A stretch of DNA of 64,000 nucleotides. Source: Planctomycetota bacterium. Its GTDB lineage: Bacteria > Planctomycetota > UBA1135 > UBA2386. Below, piece after piece: positions 27,212-36,539 of the stretch. A program made the translations under genes and the position numbers. Positions within the stretch are counted from its first letter, which is position 1. Every line of letters begins with the position of its first letter. The notes beneath the pieces were generated by a model. The model was not told where the DNA came from. It searched no databases and saw only the letters and a list, made by a program, of their open reading frames with translations. The stretch is from the NCBI GenBank assembly GCA_020638695.1, contig JACKIB010000012.1, positions 82,380 to 146,379 on the forward strand, given 5' to 3'.

Positions 27212-28582
27212 GTGACCCCGGCACCGATCACCATCAGCTTGCTGGAACTGTTCCGGATCGGCCCGGGCCCGAGTTCGAGCCACACCGTCGGGCCGATGCG
27301 GGCTGCGGCGCGGTTCCGCAGCCACTGCCTGGCGCGCGGGATCACCCCCGCCCGGCTGCAGGTCGAGTTGCAGGGCTCGCTGAGTGCGACGGGCCACGGA
27401 CACGGCACCGACCGCGCCGTGCTGGCTGGGTTGTGCGGTGACGAGCCCGAGACTTGTGATGTCGACGCGCTGCAGCGGCTGCCCGACACACTGCGGGACG
27501 ACCCGCACATCGACTGGGGCGGCGTCACCGTGCGGCTGCACCCCGACGACGTGGTGTTCCGCTCGCTGCGCGAAGTCCCGACCGCTTCGCTCGCGCATCC
27601 AAACACGCTGGTGCTGCGCGCGTTCGATGCCGCTGGATCGCTGCAGCACGAGGAGTCGGTGTGCTCGGTCGGCGGCGGGTTCGTGTTGTCGGCGGAGCTG
27701 ATCGGCCAGCCGGTGGTGCGCGACCGGGAGCCGAAGATCCCGTTCCACAACGGCGATTCGCTGCTGGCCGCGAGCCACCGCACCGGCCTGTCGATCGGCG
27801 AGATCGTGCTGCAGAACGACCGAGAATGGCACCCCGACCTCGACGAGCAGCTCGATCGGATCGTCGCGGCATTCCGCGACTGCGTGGCGCGCGGCCTGCG
27901 CACCCGCGGCGAGTTGCCGGGTGGGCTCGGGGTGGTGCGCCGTGCCGGTGCGTTGCTACGCCGCTTGGACGCGGGGCAAGTCGAGGGCAGCTGGTCGCCG
28001 ATCGCGCGCGCCCAGGCTTACGCCTACGCCATCAACGAGGAGAATGCCGCGGGTGGGCGTGTGGTCACCGCGCCGACCAACGGCGCCGCGGGGATCTTCC
28101 CGGCGGTGCTGCTGGAAGCGGCCGATCGGCTGCAGCTCGACCGCGCGCGGATCCACCGGGCGATCGGCACCGGCGCGGCGATCGCGATGGTGATCAAGAC
28201 CCACGCCAGCCTTTCCGGCGCCGAGGTTGGGTGCCAAGGTGAGGTCGGCAGCGCGACGGCGATGGCGGCCGCGGCGCTGTGCGAGATCCTCGGCGGCACA
28301 CCGGACCAGGTGGAGAACGCCGCGGAGATCGGCCTGGAGCACAACCTCGGCCTGACCTGCGACCCGATCCGCGGTCTGGTCCAAGCACCGTGCATCGAGC
28401 GCAACGCGATGGGCGTGGCGAAGGCGTGGAGTGCCGCTCAGCTGTCGCTCCACGCCGAAGGCCGCGGGGTGGTGAGCCTCGACCGGGTGATCCGGGTGAT
28501 GCGCCGCACCGGCCACGACATGCACACGGACTACAAGGAGACCAGCACCGGCGGCCTCGCCGTGTCGCTTCCGGAGTGCTGA
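27212..28582 (+). CDS. sdaA: L-serine ammonia-lyase (iron-sulfur type, single chain)
   Basis: Deaminates L-serine to pyruvate and ammonia. The GTG start at 27212 gives 456 residues, the length of fused alpha-beta L-serine dehydratases. The N-terminal beta-type domain has FRIGPGPSSSHTVGPM (residues 15-30). The C-terminal catalytic domain has the cluster cysteines in GCQGEVGSATAMA, LTCDPIRG and APCIERNAMG. It sits 12 nt after the LysM gene, and its stop directly abuts the ATG of the decarboxylase gene. Adjacency to phosphatidylserine decarboxylase links two serine-related enzymes, though no direct pathway connects them. Confidence 0.93.
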   Translation: MTPAPITISLLELFRIGPGPSSSHTVGPMRAAARFRSHCLARGITPARLQVELQGSLSATGHGHGTDRAVLAGLCGDEPETCDVDALQRLPDTLRDDPHIDWGGVTVRLHPDDVVFRSLREVPTASLAHPNTLVLRAFDAAGSLQHEESVCSVGGGFVLSAELIGQPVVRDREPKIPFHNGDSLLAASHRTGLSIGEIVLQNDREWHPDLDEQLDRIVAAFRDCVARGLRTRGELPGGLGVVRRAGALLRRLDAGQVEGSWSPIARAQAYAYAINEENAAGGRVVTAPTNGAAGIFPAVLLEAADRLQLDRARIHRAIGTGAAIAMVIKTHASLSGAEVGCQGEVGSATAMAAAALCEILGGTPDQVENAAEIGLEHNLGLTCDPIRGLVQAPCIERNAMGVAKAWSAAQLSLHAEGRGVVSLDRVIRVMRRTGHDMHTDYKETSTGGLAVSLPEC

Positions 28583-29359
28583 ATGGGAAGTCTGCGCCGC
28601 GTCGCCCTGACCGCCCTGCCCAAGTTCGTGCTGTCTCGAACCACCGGGTTGCTCGCCCGCACGCCACTGCCGAGCTGGCTGCGGCCGCGGGTGTACGGCT
28701 GGTTCGCGCGTCGCTACGGCGCGTCGCTCGACGAGATGGCGGGAACCGCGGCCGAGTATCGCTCGCTGGCGCAGTTCTTCCAGCGACCGCTGCGAGCCGG
28801 CGCGCGGCCACTGGCCGGCGATGCGCTCTTGGTGTGGCCGTGCGACGGCAAGGTCATCACCTCCGGCCCGCTCGACCGCGACCGCATTCCCCAGGTGAAG
28901 GGGCGCGACTACTCGGCCGCACAGCTGCTGCAGGATGGCGAACTGGCCGCGGCGCTCGCGGGTGGCTCGCAGGTGACCGTGTACCTCGCGCCCGGCGACT
29001 ACCACCGGGTGCACGCACCGTTCGACGCCGAGGTGACCGCCATCCGCCACATCCCCGGCAAGCTGTTCCCGGTCAATCCCGGCGCTGTCGAGAGCATTCC
29101 CGAGCTGTTCCCGCGCAACGAACGCGTGGTGTTCACCTGCCGACTCCCGGACGGCGTGCCCGCCGCCGTGGTGATGGTCAGCGCGCTCAACGTCGGCGAC
29201 ACAGTGGTCTCGGTGCAACCCGGTCCCGTGGCGCGCGGCGAGGAACTCGGCCGGTTCGGCTTCGGTTCGACCACGATCGTGCTCGTAGGACCGCAAGGAC
29301 CGATGATTCCCGAGTTGTCCCGGGAGACGAAGGTGCGCGTCAACCAGCGGATCGCTTGA
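28583..29359 (+). CDS. psd: Phosphatidylserine decarboxylase proenzyme
   Basis: Converts phosphatidylserine to phosphatidylethanolamine at the inner membrane. The 258-residue protein has the usual bacterial length. DYHRVHAPFDAEV (about residues 140-152) carries the catalytic Asp-His region. The self-cleavage motif GST appears in FGFGSTTIVLV (about 229-239); Ser becomes the pyruvoyl group of the alpha chain. The ATG at 28583 directly follows the sdaA stop. The small-subunit position and motifs make the assignment firm. Confidence 0.93.
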   Translation: MGSLRRVALTALPKFVLSRTTGLLARTPLPSWLRPRVYGWFARRYGASLDEMAGTAAEYRSLAQFFQRPLRAGARPLAGDALLVWPCDGKVITSGPLDRDRIPQVKGRDYSAAQLLQDGELAAALAGGSQVTVYLAPGDYHRVHAPFDAEVTAIRHIPGKLFPVNPGAVESIPELFPRNERVVFTCRLPDGVPAAVVMVSALNVGDTVVSVQPGPVARGEELGRFGFGSTTIVLVGPQGPMIPELSRETKVRVNQRIA

Positions 29360-29396
29360 ACGCCAGCCGCGCCGTCGGGCGGCTCGGTCGCCGCAC

Positions 29397-29416
29397 CGCG
29401 GCCCCTCAGGGCCGCG
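29397..29416. terminator. Hairpin between convergent genes
   Basis: A perfect 8-bp stem (CGCGGCCC / GGGCCGCG) with a CTCA loop, between the psd stop and the stop of the minus-strand HEAT gene (7 nt away). No T tract on either side; probably bidirectional. Confidence 0.55.
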
Positions 29417-29422
29417 CGCCGC

Positions 29423-31039
29423 TCAGACCAGCCCCTCGGTGCGGATCATCAACCGCGCTTCTTCGCCCGCCTTGGCCTTGGGGTGCTTCTTGGCGACGTG
29501 CATGAGCATGTCGGCACCCAGGCGCTGCTCGGGGCCGATGCCGGCGCTGAAGTGGCGGCCGACCCGCAGCAGATCGTCCGGCTGCAGCATGGTCTCCTTC
29601 TTGAGCCGCTCGAACACCGGGAAGCCATCGCGGACCAGACCGGCGATGAAGCCCATCGTCGCGTCGCCGGTGTAGCTGATCGCCCCGGAGCGGCCCTCTT
29701 CGCTGTCCTTGATCAACCGTGCCAACGCCAACTGGTAGCGTCCCTCGAGGTCGAGCGTACCGGACTTCGCCAGGTGCATGAGAATGCGCAATGCCTCGAC
29801 GAGCTTTCGGGCACGCCGCAGCCGCACGGCCTTCTCGACCAACTCGGTGCAGGCCAGCGCGCTGTTGACCCGCATCAGGAAATCGAGCAGGATCTCGCCG
29901 ACCTCGGCGCCGTCCGCGAGGTGCTTGCCGCAGCGGTCGGCGATCGGAGTCAGCTGCGCCGGCTTCAGCCGGTCCTTGTGGTCCACCAACGCGCGCGTCA
30001 GCAATCGGGCCTTGTCCGCGTTGCGCTCCGCCTGCACCGACTTGAGCAGCATCGCCACCGCCTTGGCGTTGTGCCCGAGCGCCTGGATCGCCGCCGCCTG
30101 CAGGTCGGGCTTGCTGCTGGTGAGGTGACCCATGTAGATCTTCGCCACCTCTTCGCTCTGGGTGTTCTGCATCGCCTGGAGGGCGAACAGCTTCATCTCC
30201 TCGCGACGTGACGACAGCAGGTCGCGCAGCTTCTTGATCCCGCTGCGACTCCAGTCGTCGTGGCCGCGCAGCGCGACCAGGCACGGCTTCACCACGTGCA
30301 CCTGATCGGCTTCGTCGAGGTAACCGAGCAGGGTGTCCGACTGCGCCGCGGTGAGGCTCGCGTTCTCCAGCCCGAGCAGGGCGGCCTGGCGCACCACCGG
30401 CGGGTGACCGGGCTGCGCGTAGCTCAGCAAGGTGGCTCGCGACTGCGCGGCACTGACCGCGGCCATGGCGCGCAGCCCGTTGGCGAGCGCCTCCGGCGCG
30501 AGCTCCTTGCCGGACTTCACCAGCTTGTAGACGTCCTCGCGGTACTTCTTGCCGGCCTTCTCGTCGAGCTCGGCGAGGCGGTCGCAGAGGAACGTGCCCG
30601 CTTCCACCCGGAGTTCCGGCTCGTCGCCGAACGCGGTGTGCATCAGCATGCGCATCACGCCCGCGGTGTGGTGGTGGCCCAGGATCTGCAGCAGCTGCGC
30701 TTGCAACTCAGGGGTTTCGTTGCGGAACGACGCGGCCAGCGAATCCGCCACCGCCGCACCACTGCTGGACAGCAAATGGCGCACCAGGTCCGCGGTCCCC
30801 CCACCCTCACGCAGACGAGACACGAGGATCAGGATCGCTTCGGGGGAGCCGATCTTGGCCAGCGCCTCGAGGACATAGCGATTCAGTGTGTTGTCGCCGA
30901 GGGAGAGGTGTCCCGCGAGCGCCGTGACAATCGCCGTATCCTGCGGGGCGAGTTCCCCAAGTATCTGCGATGCAGCGACTTTGAGTTCCGGGGAGCCCTC
31001 GTCCAGCACGCGGACGATCGCCTTCAGGGTGTCATTCAT
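29423..31039 (-). CDS. HEAT-repeat-like helical protein, cytoplasmic
   Basis: 538 residues from ATG 31037-31039; the much longer open frame is a shadow of the divergent genes. No signal peptide. Almost entirely helical repeats in the HEAT/armadillo pattern: IVRVLDEGSPELKVAASQIL, ALAKIGSPEAILILVSRL, PELRVEAGTFLCDRLAEL, VRQAALLGLENASLT. The N-terminus also resembles cyclic-nucleotide-regulated or scaffold-type planctomycete HEAT proteins. No enzymatic motif. Probable protein-binding scaffold; partner unknown. It is divergent from the glycosyltransferases, 243 bp apart. Confidence 0.7.
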   Translation of the reverse strand: MNDTLKAIVRVLDEGSPELKVAASQILGELAPQDTAIVTALAGHLSLGDNTLNRYVLEALAKIGSPEAILILVSRLREGGGTADLVRHLLSSSGAAVADSLAASFRNETPELQAQLLQILGHHHTAGVMRMLMHTAFGDEPELRVEAGTFLCDRLAELDEKAGKKYREDVYKLVKSGKELAPEALANGLRAMAAVSAAQSRATLLSYAQPGHPPVVRQAALLGLENASLTAAQSDTLLGYLDEADQVHVVKPCLVALRGHDDWSRSGIKKLRDLLSSRREEMKLFALQAMQNTQSEEVAKIYMGHLTSSKPDLQAAAIQALGHNAKAVAMLLKSVQAERNADKARLLTRALVDHKDRLKPAQLTPIADRCGKHLADGAEVGEILLDFLMRVNSALACTELVEKAVRLRRARKLVEALRILMHLAKSGTLDLEGRYQLALARLIKDSEEGRSGAISYTGDATMGFIAGLVRDGFPVFERLKKETMLQPDDLLRVGRHFSAGIGPEQRLGADMLMHVAKKHPKAKAGEEARLMIRTEGLV

Positions 31040-31282
31040 CGGCACGTTGCGCTCATCGTTCGACTCGTTGGCCCGCGCTCGGATTATGGCAAAAGAACAC
31101 GAGACGTCCAGCCCGAACGACTTGCCTGGCGGCGGAGCGTATTGCCGAGCTACCTGCATAAAGCCCTGCTTTTCCCACGCTTGTGCCCGTTGGCGCGCGC
31201 GTCCGGCACGGCAGAATACCCGTGTCGACTCGTGGTCTCGCCGAGAACGGTGCGGACCACGCCGCGTTTCCGGTCGATCCGA

Positions 31283-32485
31283 ATGCGCCTCCTCGTCCTC
31301 GCTCCGTTCCGGCCACAGCCCCAACACGACCACGCCGGGGCCACCGCGCTGGGTCACCTGGTGCGCGCGCTGTCCCGCTACGTCGAGATCGACGTGCTCG
31401 CATTCCAGCACTCCGATGACCGCCCGCCACTGCGCGAGATCGACGTCTACACGACTCCGCGCCTGCGTTCCCGGGAACAACCGCTCGGCACTCGCCTGCG
31501 CTCCCGCGCTCAGCTGGCCCTGGGTCGTGTCGCGACCGGTCTGCCGATCGCCGCCCTGAAGCTCCGCTCCACGGCGCTGCGCCGCCAGTTGCGGCAACTG
31601 TGCGTCGCCCGGCGGCCGAACGCCGTGCTGATCGAATCCGGGTTGATGACGCCGTACCTCGCCGAGCTGCACGGCATCCCGTCGCTGCTGACCTGGAACG
31701 AGATCCCCTCGCCCGAAGTCGGACACCAAGGTCCACATTCGCCCGACCCGACATGGGTGCGCCTGGCGCGACGCAGCAGTGGGGCAACGCTGTGCGAAGC
31801 CCGCCACAAGTCGATCGCCGCGTGGCTGCGCTCCACCGCGGGCAGCCACATGGTCGGCCGAACGGTCACGGTCCGCCCCTGGCCGATCCCGGTGCCCGCG
31901 ACCCCGGCGGTGCCCTCCGCCGCGGGGCCGGTGGCGCTGGTCTACGCCGACCTGGTCGAGCCCGCACTCGCCACCGTCCCGGCCCTCGCCACCGCGATGC
32001 TCGAACGCATCCGTGCCGAGGTTCCCGACGCCGAGCTGTGGCTCGCCGCCACCCGCCCGGCGGCCATCCCCCGGCCCGCGCACGCTCCGGGCCTGCGCGT
32101 GTTCGGCGACGGCGAGGACTTGGCAGCGCTGGCCAGCGAAGCCCGCCTGTTGCTCGCCCTCGCTCCGAACACCGGACCGCCGGTCCACTTGCTGGAAGCC
32201 ATGGCGCACGGCATCCCGGTGATCGGCACGCACGCCGCGCTGCGCGGCGTGGACGCCACGCCGCCGGCCGTCGAACTCGAGGACGACCCGGCGGCGCTGG
32301 CGCGCGCCTGTATCCACCTGCTGACCAACCGCGCCGACGCTTCGCGCCGGGGCACCGCGGCGCGGGAGTTCGTCGAGCGGGTGCATGCAGACGCTATCGT
32401 GGTTCCCCGATTGCTCGATCGAATCCGATCGCTCGACATGACCGGAACCTCACCACGCCCCAACCAAGCGGAGCAGCAGCGCTGA
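31283..32485 (+). CDS. GT4-like glycosyltransferase
   Basis: 400 residues from ATG 31283; upstream frame is a shadow. Two Rossmann-like halves: MRLLVLAPFRPQPQHDHAGA at the N-terminus (acceptor domain) and, in the C-terminal half, PDAELWLAATRPA, LRVFGDGEDLAALASEARLL and APNTGPPVHLLEAMAHGIPV, the GT4-type nucleotide-sugar loop. No membrane segment. It overlaps the following GT fusion by 4 nt, so the two probably act on one polysaccharide or glycolipid. Donor and acceptor sugars unknown. Confidence 0.8.
   Translation: MRLLVLAPFRPQPQHDHAGATALGHLVRALSRYVEIDVLAFQHSDDRPPLREIDVYTTPRLRSREQPLGTRLRSRAQLALGRVATGLPIAALKLRSTALRRQLRQLCVARRPNAVLIESGLMTPYLAELHGIPSLLTWNEIPSPEVGHQGPHSPDPTWVRLARRSSGATLCEARHKSIAAWLRSTAGSHMVGRTVTVRPWPIPVPATPAVPSAAGPVALVYADLVEPALATVPALATAMLERIRAEVPDAELWLAATRPAAIPRPAHAPGLRVFGDGEDLAALASEARLLLALAPNTGPPVHLLEAMAHGIPVIGTHAALRGVDATPPAVELEDDPAALARACIHLLTNRADASRRGTAAREFVERVHADAIVVPRLLDRIRSLDMTGTSPRPNQAEQQR
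32470..32473 (+). promoter_or_regulatory. Ribosome-binding site for a CTG start
   Basis: GGAG 8 nt before CTG 32482-32484, which overlaps the upstream stop as CTGA. The next in-frame alternative (GTG 32515) lacks a comparable purine run and would cut into the first hydrophobic helix. Confidence 0.4.
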
Positions 32486-34863
32486 AGCAGCTGCTCGGAT
32501 TCCTCGCCGGCATCGTGCTCCTGGTGTGCGCCGGCGTGCTGGCTGCACCGTTCGGCCTGCTGCTGTTCGCCGCCCTGTGCGCCACCGATCTCCTGGTCGC
32601 ACCGGTTCGTCGGCGAACCGAAGCTCGGTCCCGCAACACCGATTCGGCCAGCATCCTGATCCTCAACTGGAACGGCAGCGCGTTCCTCGGCCAGCTGCTG
32701 CCCTCGCTGCGCCGGGCGATCGCCAAGCACGGTGGCAACCACCGAGTGGTGGTGGTCGACAACGGCAGCACCGACGACTCGCTGGCGGTACTGCGCCGCG
32801 ACTTCCCCGAAGTCGAGGTGCTGGCGTTCCCCGACAACCGCGGCTTCGTGCGCGGCTACAACGACGCGTTCCACAGCGCCACCCACGACATCGTGGTGCT
32901 GCTGAACAACGACATGGTCGTCGACGAGGGCTTCCTCGCTCCGCTGCTCGGCGGCTTCGACGACCCCGACACTTTCGCCGTGTCGTCGCAGGTGTTCCTC
33001 GCCGACCCGAAGGCGCGGCGCGTCGAGACCGGGTTGACCGCGGGCCGGGTCGGTGCGGGCCTGCTCAAGCTGCGTCACGACGACTTCGGCCCGCACGTCA
33101 CCGGCCTGATCCCCGTGCTGTGGGCCGGCGGTGGCTCGTCGGCGTTCGACCGCCGCCGACTGCTGGAGCTCGGCGGATTCGACCGCCTCTACGACCCGTT
33201 CTACTTCGAGGACACCGGTCTGTCGTTCGAGGCGTGGAAGCGCGGTTGGAACGTGCTGCTGGCACCCGAGTCCAAGGTCACCCACCACCACCAAGGTAGC
33301 TCGTCGCGGCTGCACCGCGGCTACGTGGCGCGGATCAAGCGACGCAACCAGCACCTGTTCTCGTGGCGCCACCTGACCGACGCCGGTCACACCGCATCCA
33401 CGACCCTGTTGCTGCCGCTCAACCTGGTGCGCTTGGCACTGCAGAATCGCGGCGCAGCCCTCGGCACCCGCGCGCTACTGGAGATCCGCGCGATGGGCGC
33501 CGTCGTGCCGCGCCTGCCCGCCCTGCTCGCCGCACGGCTGCGGAATGCGCGCCACGCCGTGCGCCGCGACGCCGAAGTGTTCGCCCTCGCGCACAGCCGC
33601 CACCGCTACGAGCGCTGCAGACCGGCGCGCTCCGATCTCGCGGCGTCCCCACCGCGACTCGACCTGTTGATGTGCATCGCCCGCGTCCCGCGGCACGGCA
33701 TCGACGGGTCGTGGGGTCCCCTCGAGCAGATCCGCCAGTTGGCGCAGCGCCACCGCATCACCGTGTTCACCCTGGTCGATCGTCCCGACGACGCGCCGCA
33801 CATCGAAGCGTTGCGGCACATCGTGCACCGGGTCGAGGCCCACGCAATCGAACGCGAACCCGGGGAGCTCGACCTCCACCACCGCATTCCGGTGCGCCTG
33901 CGGCAGATCTACACCGCACCGGCGCTGCGGCAGAAGCTGCGCGCGCTACTGCACACCGAGCGGTTCGACGTGCTGCAGGTCGACTACGTCGAGATGGCGG
34001 CCGCGCTCGACGGCATGGTCGCCGGGCTGCGCAGCGTCCACGTGGTGCACGAGCCGTTGCTGCTCGCCGAGCCGCGGCGCCGGGTGCACGGCTTGGTGCC
34101 GGTGGCCCTGCGTTGGCTGCGCAGCTGCCAGGCGGTGAACTACGAGTGCCGCCTCTACCCGCAGTTCGCCCACATCGTCACGCTGACCCAGGCGGATGCC
34201 GACGCCTTGCACCGGTTCATGCCGCGGCTGCCAATCACGGTCAACCCGACCGGTGTCAACTTGCGTGGGCTGACCCCGTGCGAACCCTCGTCGGGCACCA
34301 CGCTGTTGTCGGTTTGCTCGTTCCGCCACGCGCCCAACGTCGATGCGGTGCTGTGGTTCGTGCAGCACGTACTGCCACTGGTCCGCGCCCAGGTGCCGGA
34401 AGTGCGCCTGCGGCTCGCCGGCGCGGACGCGCCCCACAGCGTCCAAGCGCTGGCGCGCGATCCGGCGATCGAGTTGCTCGGCTTCGTGCAGGACCTGCGC
34501 GTGGAGTACGCCGCCTGCGCGCTGGCGCTCGCGCCGCTGCGCGAGGGCGGCGGGCTGCGGGTGAAGGTGCTGGAGGCGCTGGCGCACCGCCGCACGGTGG
34601 TCGCGACCCCGGTGGGAATCGCCGGGATCGCGGTACGCGACGGCGTCGAGGCGCGGGTGGCTGCCGACGCGGAGGCGTTCGCCGGCGCGGTGGTCGCGCT
34701 GCTGCGTGACCCAGGGAAGCGACGGGAGATGGAACGCGCGGGGCGCGCGCTGGTCGAGCGGGAGTACTCGATCGAGCGGATGGCGACGCGCAGTGAAGAG
34801 GTGTTCGACGAATTGTTGGCGCGCGACGCGATCCGGCAGCCGGATGGCCCGAACGATTCTTGA
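32482..34863 (+). CDS. Fused GT2-GT4 glycosyltransferase
   Basis: About 793 residues from a probable CTG start, coupled to the previous stop. One or two hydrophobic helices (about 1-36) open the protein. Then a GT2 domain: SILILNWNGSAFLGQLLPSL, VVVVDNGSTDDS, LLNNDMVVDEG (DxD-like), and the FYFEDTGLSFEAW region. The second half (about 400-790) is a GT4 domain: HVVHEPLLLAE, LPITVNPTGVNL, LLSVCSFRHAPN, GFVQDLRVEYAACALALAPL and EGGGLRVKVLEALAH. Two complete transferases in one chain suggest consecutive additions to the same glycan. Linked to the upstream GT4 gene. Product unknown. Confidence 0.8.
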   Translation: MKQLLGFLAGIVLLVCAGVLAAPFGLLLFAALCATDLLVAPVRRRTEARSRNTDSASILILNWNGSAFLGQLLPSLRRAIAKHGGNHRVVVVDNGSTDDSLAVLRRDFPEVEVLAFPDNRGFVRGYNDAFHSATHDIVVLLNNDMVVDEGFLAPLLGGFDDPDTFAVSSQVFLADPKARRVETGLTAGRVGAGLLKLRHDDFGPHVTGLIPVLWAGGGSSAFDRRRLLELGGFDRLYDPFYFEDTGLSFEAWKRGWNVLLAPESKVTHHHQGSSSRLHRGYVARIKRRNQHLFSWRHLTDAGHTASTTLLLPLNLVRLALQNRGAALGTRALLEIRAMGAVVPRLPALLAARLRNARHAVRRDAEVFALAHSRHRYERCRPARSDLAASPPRLDLLMCIARVPRHGIDGSWGPLEQIRQLAQRHRITVFTLVDRPDDAPHIEALRHIVHRVEAHAIEREPGELDLHHRIPVRLRQIYTAPALRQKLRALLHTERFDVLQVDYVEMAAALDGMVAGLRSVHVVHEPLLLAEPRRRVHGLVPVALRWLRSCQAVNYECRLYPQFAHIVTLTQADADALHRFMPRLPITVNPTGVNLRGLTPCEPSSGTTLLSVCSFRHAPNVDAVLWFVQHVLPLVRAQVPEVRLRLAGADAPHSVQALARDPAIELLGFVQDLRVEYAACALALAPLREGGGLRVKVLEALAHRRTVVATPVGIAGIAVRDGVEARVAADAEAFAGAVVALLRDPGKRREMERAGRALVEREYSIERMATRSEEVFDELLARDAIRQPDGPNDS

Positions 34864-34914
34864 GCGAGCTGCTGCGATCGCGCACGCCCGAGCGCGGCGC
34901 ACCGACCTCTCCGA

Positions 34915-36186
34915 TCAGTTCTTCTTGCGCACTGGACGGATGATCTCCGTCCGCCACCGCTTCGGATCCTGTTCGAGGCCCGGATCGGTCCAGTAGATCT
35001 CGCGCAGTGGGCCGAGAGCTTCGAGGCCCTGCGCGGCGATCCAAGCCTGCAATCGACCGTGGGACGTCGCGAGATCGTGGTAGGGACCTACGTGCCAGGT
35101 GACGGCAGCCTTGCCAGCGGGCAGCACCACGGCCTTGATCACCCCTTCGCCTTCGACCCTCTTCGGCACGGGGAAGCCCGCTTCGAGTTCCACCTCCTTC
35201 CCGAACGAATGGTACAAGCTGAACGGTGCACCATCGGGCGTGACCCCCTTCTTGGCCAGGTAGCCCATGACCTGCGGCAGGATCCGCGCAAACGTGAGGC
35301 TGATCTCGGCCGGCTTCACCTTCACCCGGACCGTCAGCGCATGGCGCTCGCGCAGCTCGGCGATCCGGATCACCGGCGGTGTCACACCAGCGGTGCCCTT
35401 CGCCGCTGCGTTCGCGGCCCGTTGCTTCGCCTCAACGCGCGCGTCTGCGTCCATCCGGATCCGCTTGTCGGCAGCGACCGCGCCCTTGGCGACCGCCGCG
35501 ACCTTCAGCCGCAGCTCCAGGTGGCCCTCGCGCAGCGTGCATGAGCGCGGCAGCAGTCGCCCTTCGAACGGCTGCCAGTCCGCGAGCATGACCGTCCAGA
35601 CCGTGTCGCTGCCGAGCCCGTTGGTCGTGTGCAGCGCGCATCCCGACGGCAGCCCCGAGTTCGCGTCCACCCACCACAGATCGGGCTCGGACTCGCCGTG
35701 ACGCATGCGGAGCTCGAACGCGTCGTGACCGTCGACCCGACGCCGCCGCACGGTCTTCATGTCCGAGTATGCGCCCTTCCACGCGACCGTGCCGCACACG
35801 AATCCCGTGAGGAGCGAGTCGACGCGATCTGCGCGACCGCGCCGGAACGAACTGCCCTCGATGGGACCTCGGTGCCAGGCGTCCTTGCCGTCGTTCCCCC
35901 ACTCGAACGTCCCGGAACCCGGTAGCTCGATCCGCAGCAGCCGCCCTGCCGGGGAGACGAGTTGCACGAAGGTGCCGCGGGCGAACGGTAGGGACTGGCG
36001 CGAAGTCCGCCACAGCGCCACCACGGTTCCCTCGCACTGCACGCGCACATGCGGCGCACCGCCGAGCTTCCGCGCTGCCGCGGCGAGCAGTTCCGTCGCA
36101 GCGGGCAGCCTATCGGCGGGCACCTGGCCGCAGAGCCCACCGGCGAGGGTCGCCGCAAGAGCGGTCGCCAAACCCGTGCGAGTCAC
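34915..36186 (-). CDS. Secreted protein with lipoprotein-sorting-like and GyrI-like domains
   Basis: 423 residues from GTG 36184-36186, which gives a compact signal peptide (TGLATALAATLAGGLCGQ); the open frame upstream lies in repeat-like DNA. Residues about 25-250 resemble LolA/DUF outer-membrane-lipoprotein-sorting folds (VQLVSPAGRLLRIELPGSGT, WHRGPIEG). The C-terminal part (about 290-423) is a GyrI/AraC-effector-binding-like domain: FSLYHSFGKEVELEAGFPVP, VLPAGKAAVTWHVGPYHDL and REIYWTDPGLEQDP. Such small-molecule-binding domains are usually cytoplasmic; here the protein appears exported. Function unknown. Confidence 0.65.
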   Translation of the reverse strand: MTRTGLATALAATLAGGLCGQVPADRLPAATELLAAAARKLGGAPHVRVQCEGTVVALWRTSRQSLPFARGTFVQLVSPAGRLLRIELPGSGTFEWGNDGKDAWHRGPIEGSSFRRGRADRVDSLLTGFVCGTVAWKGAYSDMKTVRRRRVDGHDAFELRMRHGESEPDLWWVDANSGLPSGCALHTTNGLGSDTVWTVMLADWQPFEGRLLPRSCTLREGHLELRLKVAAVAKGAVAADKRIRMDADARVEAKQRAANAAAKGTAGVTPPVIRIAELRERHALTVRVKVKPAEISLTFARILPQVMGYLAKKGVTPDGAPFSLYHSFGKEVELEAGFPVPKRVEGEGVIKAVVLPAGKAAVTWHVGPYHDLATSHGRLQAWIAAQGLEALGPLREIYWTDPGLEQDPKRWRTEIIRPVRKKN

Positions 36187-36539
36187 CAGGGGGGTGTGTC
36201 CGAACCTCGCTGCACGAGTCGTCGAGTGATGCGGTTCGCTCGCAGGGAGCTGCGACGACACGGCCTGTTGGTGGACGAGCTGAGGAGCTGCAATGCCGCG
36301 AGCGGGACGTGGGACCGGCGGCGGCAGGTGTGACGAACTTCGGAGGCACCCCACCAGCGGTCTGACGCGGCATCGCCGCGTCCGGGAAGGCGAAAGACTG
36401 AAGGTCTTCTTCATGATCGATCGGATCGGGACGTGGTTGCGGCGACCGCCAACACGGCGGCGCACCCTCGCCGATACGCGAGCTGCCCGAGAGTTCGTAC
36501 GGATCCGTCGACAGGACCCGTAGAAGCCGCTGCCCTATC
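36187..36539. other. Intergenic region with a degenerate repeat
   Basis: About 350 bp between divergent genes. Bases about 36205-36290 resemble about 55018-55105 (roughly three quarters of positions, by eye). No gene recognised. It must contain the promoter of the sigma factor-kinase pair. Confidence 0.4.
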
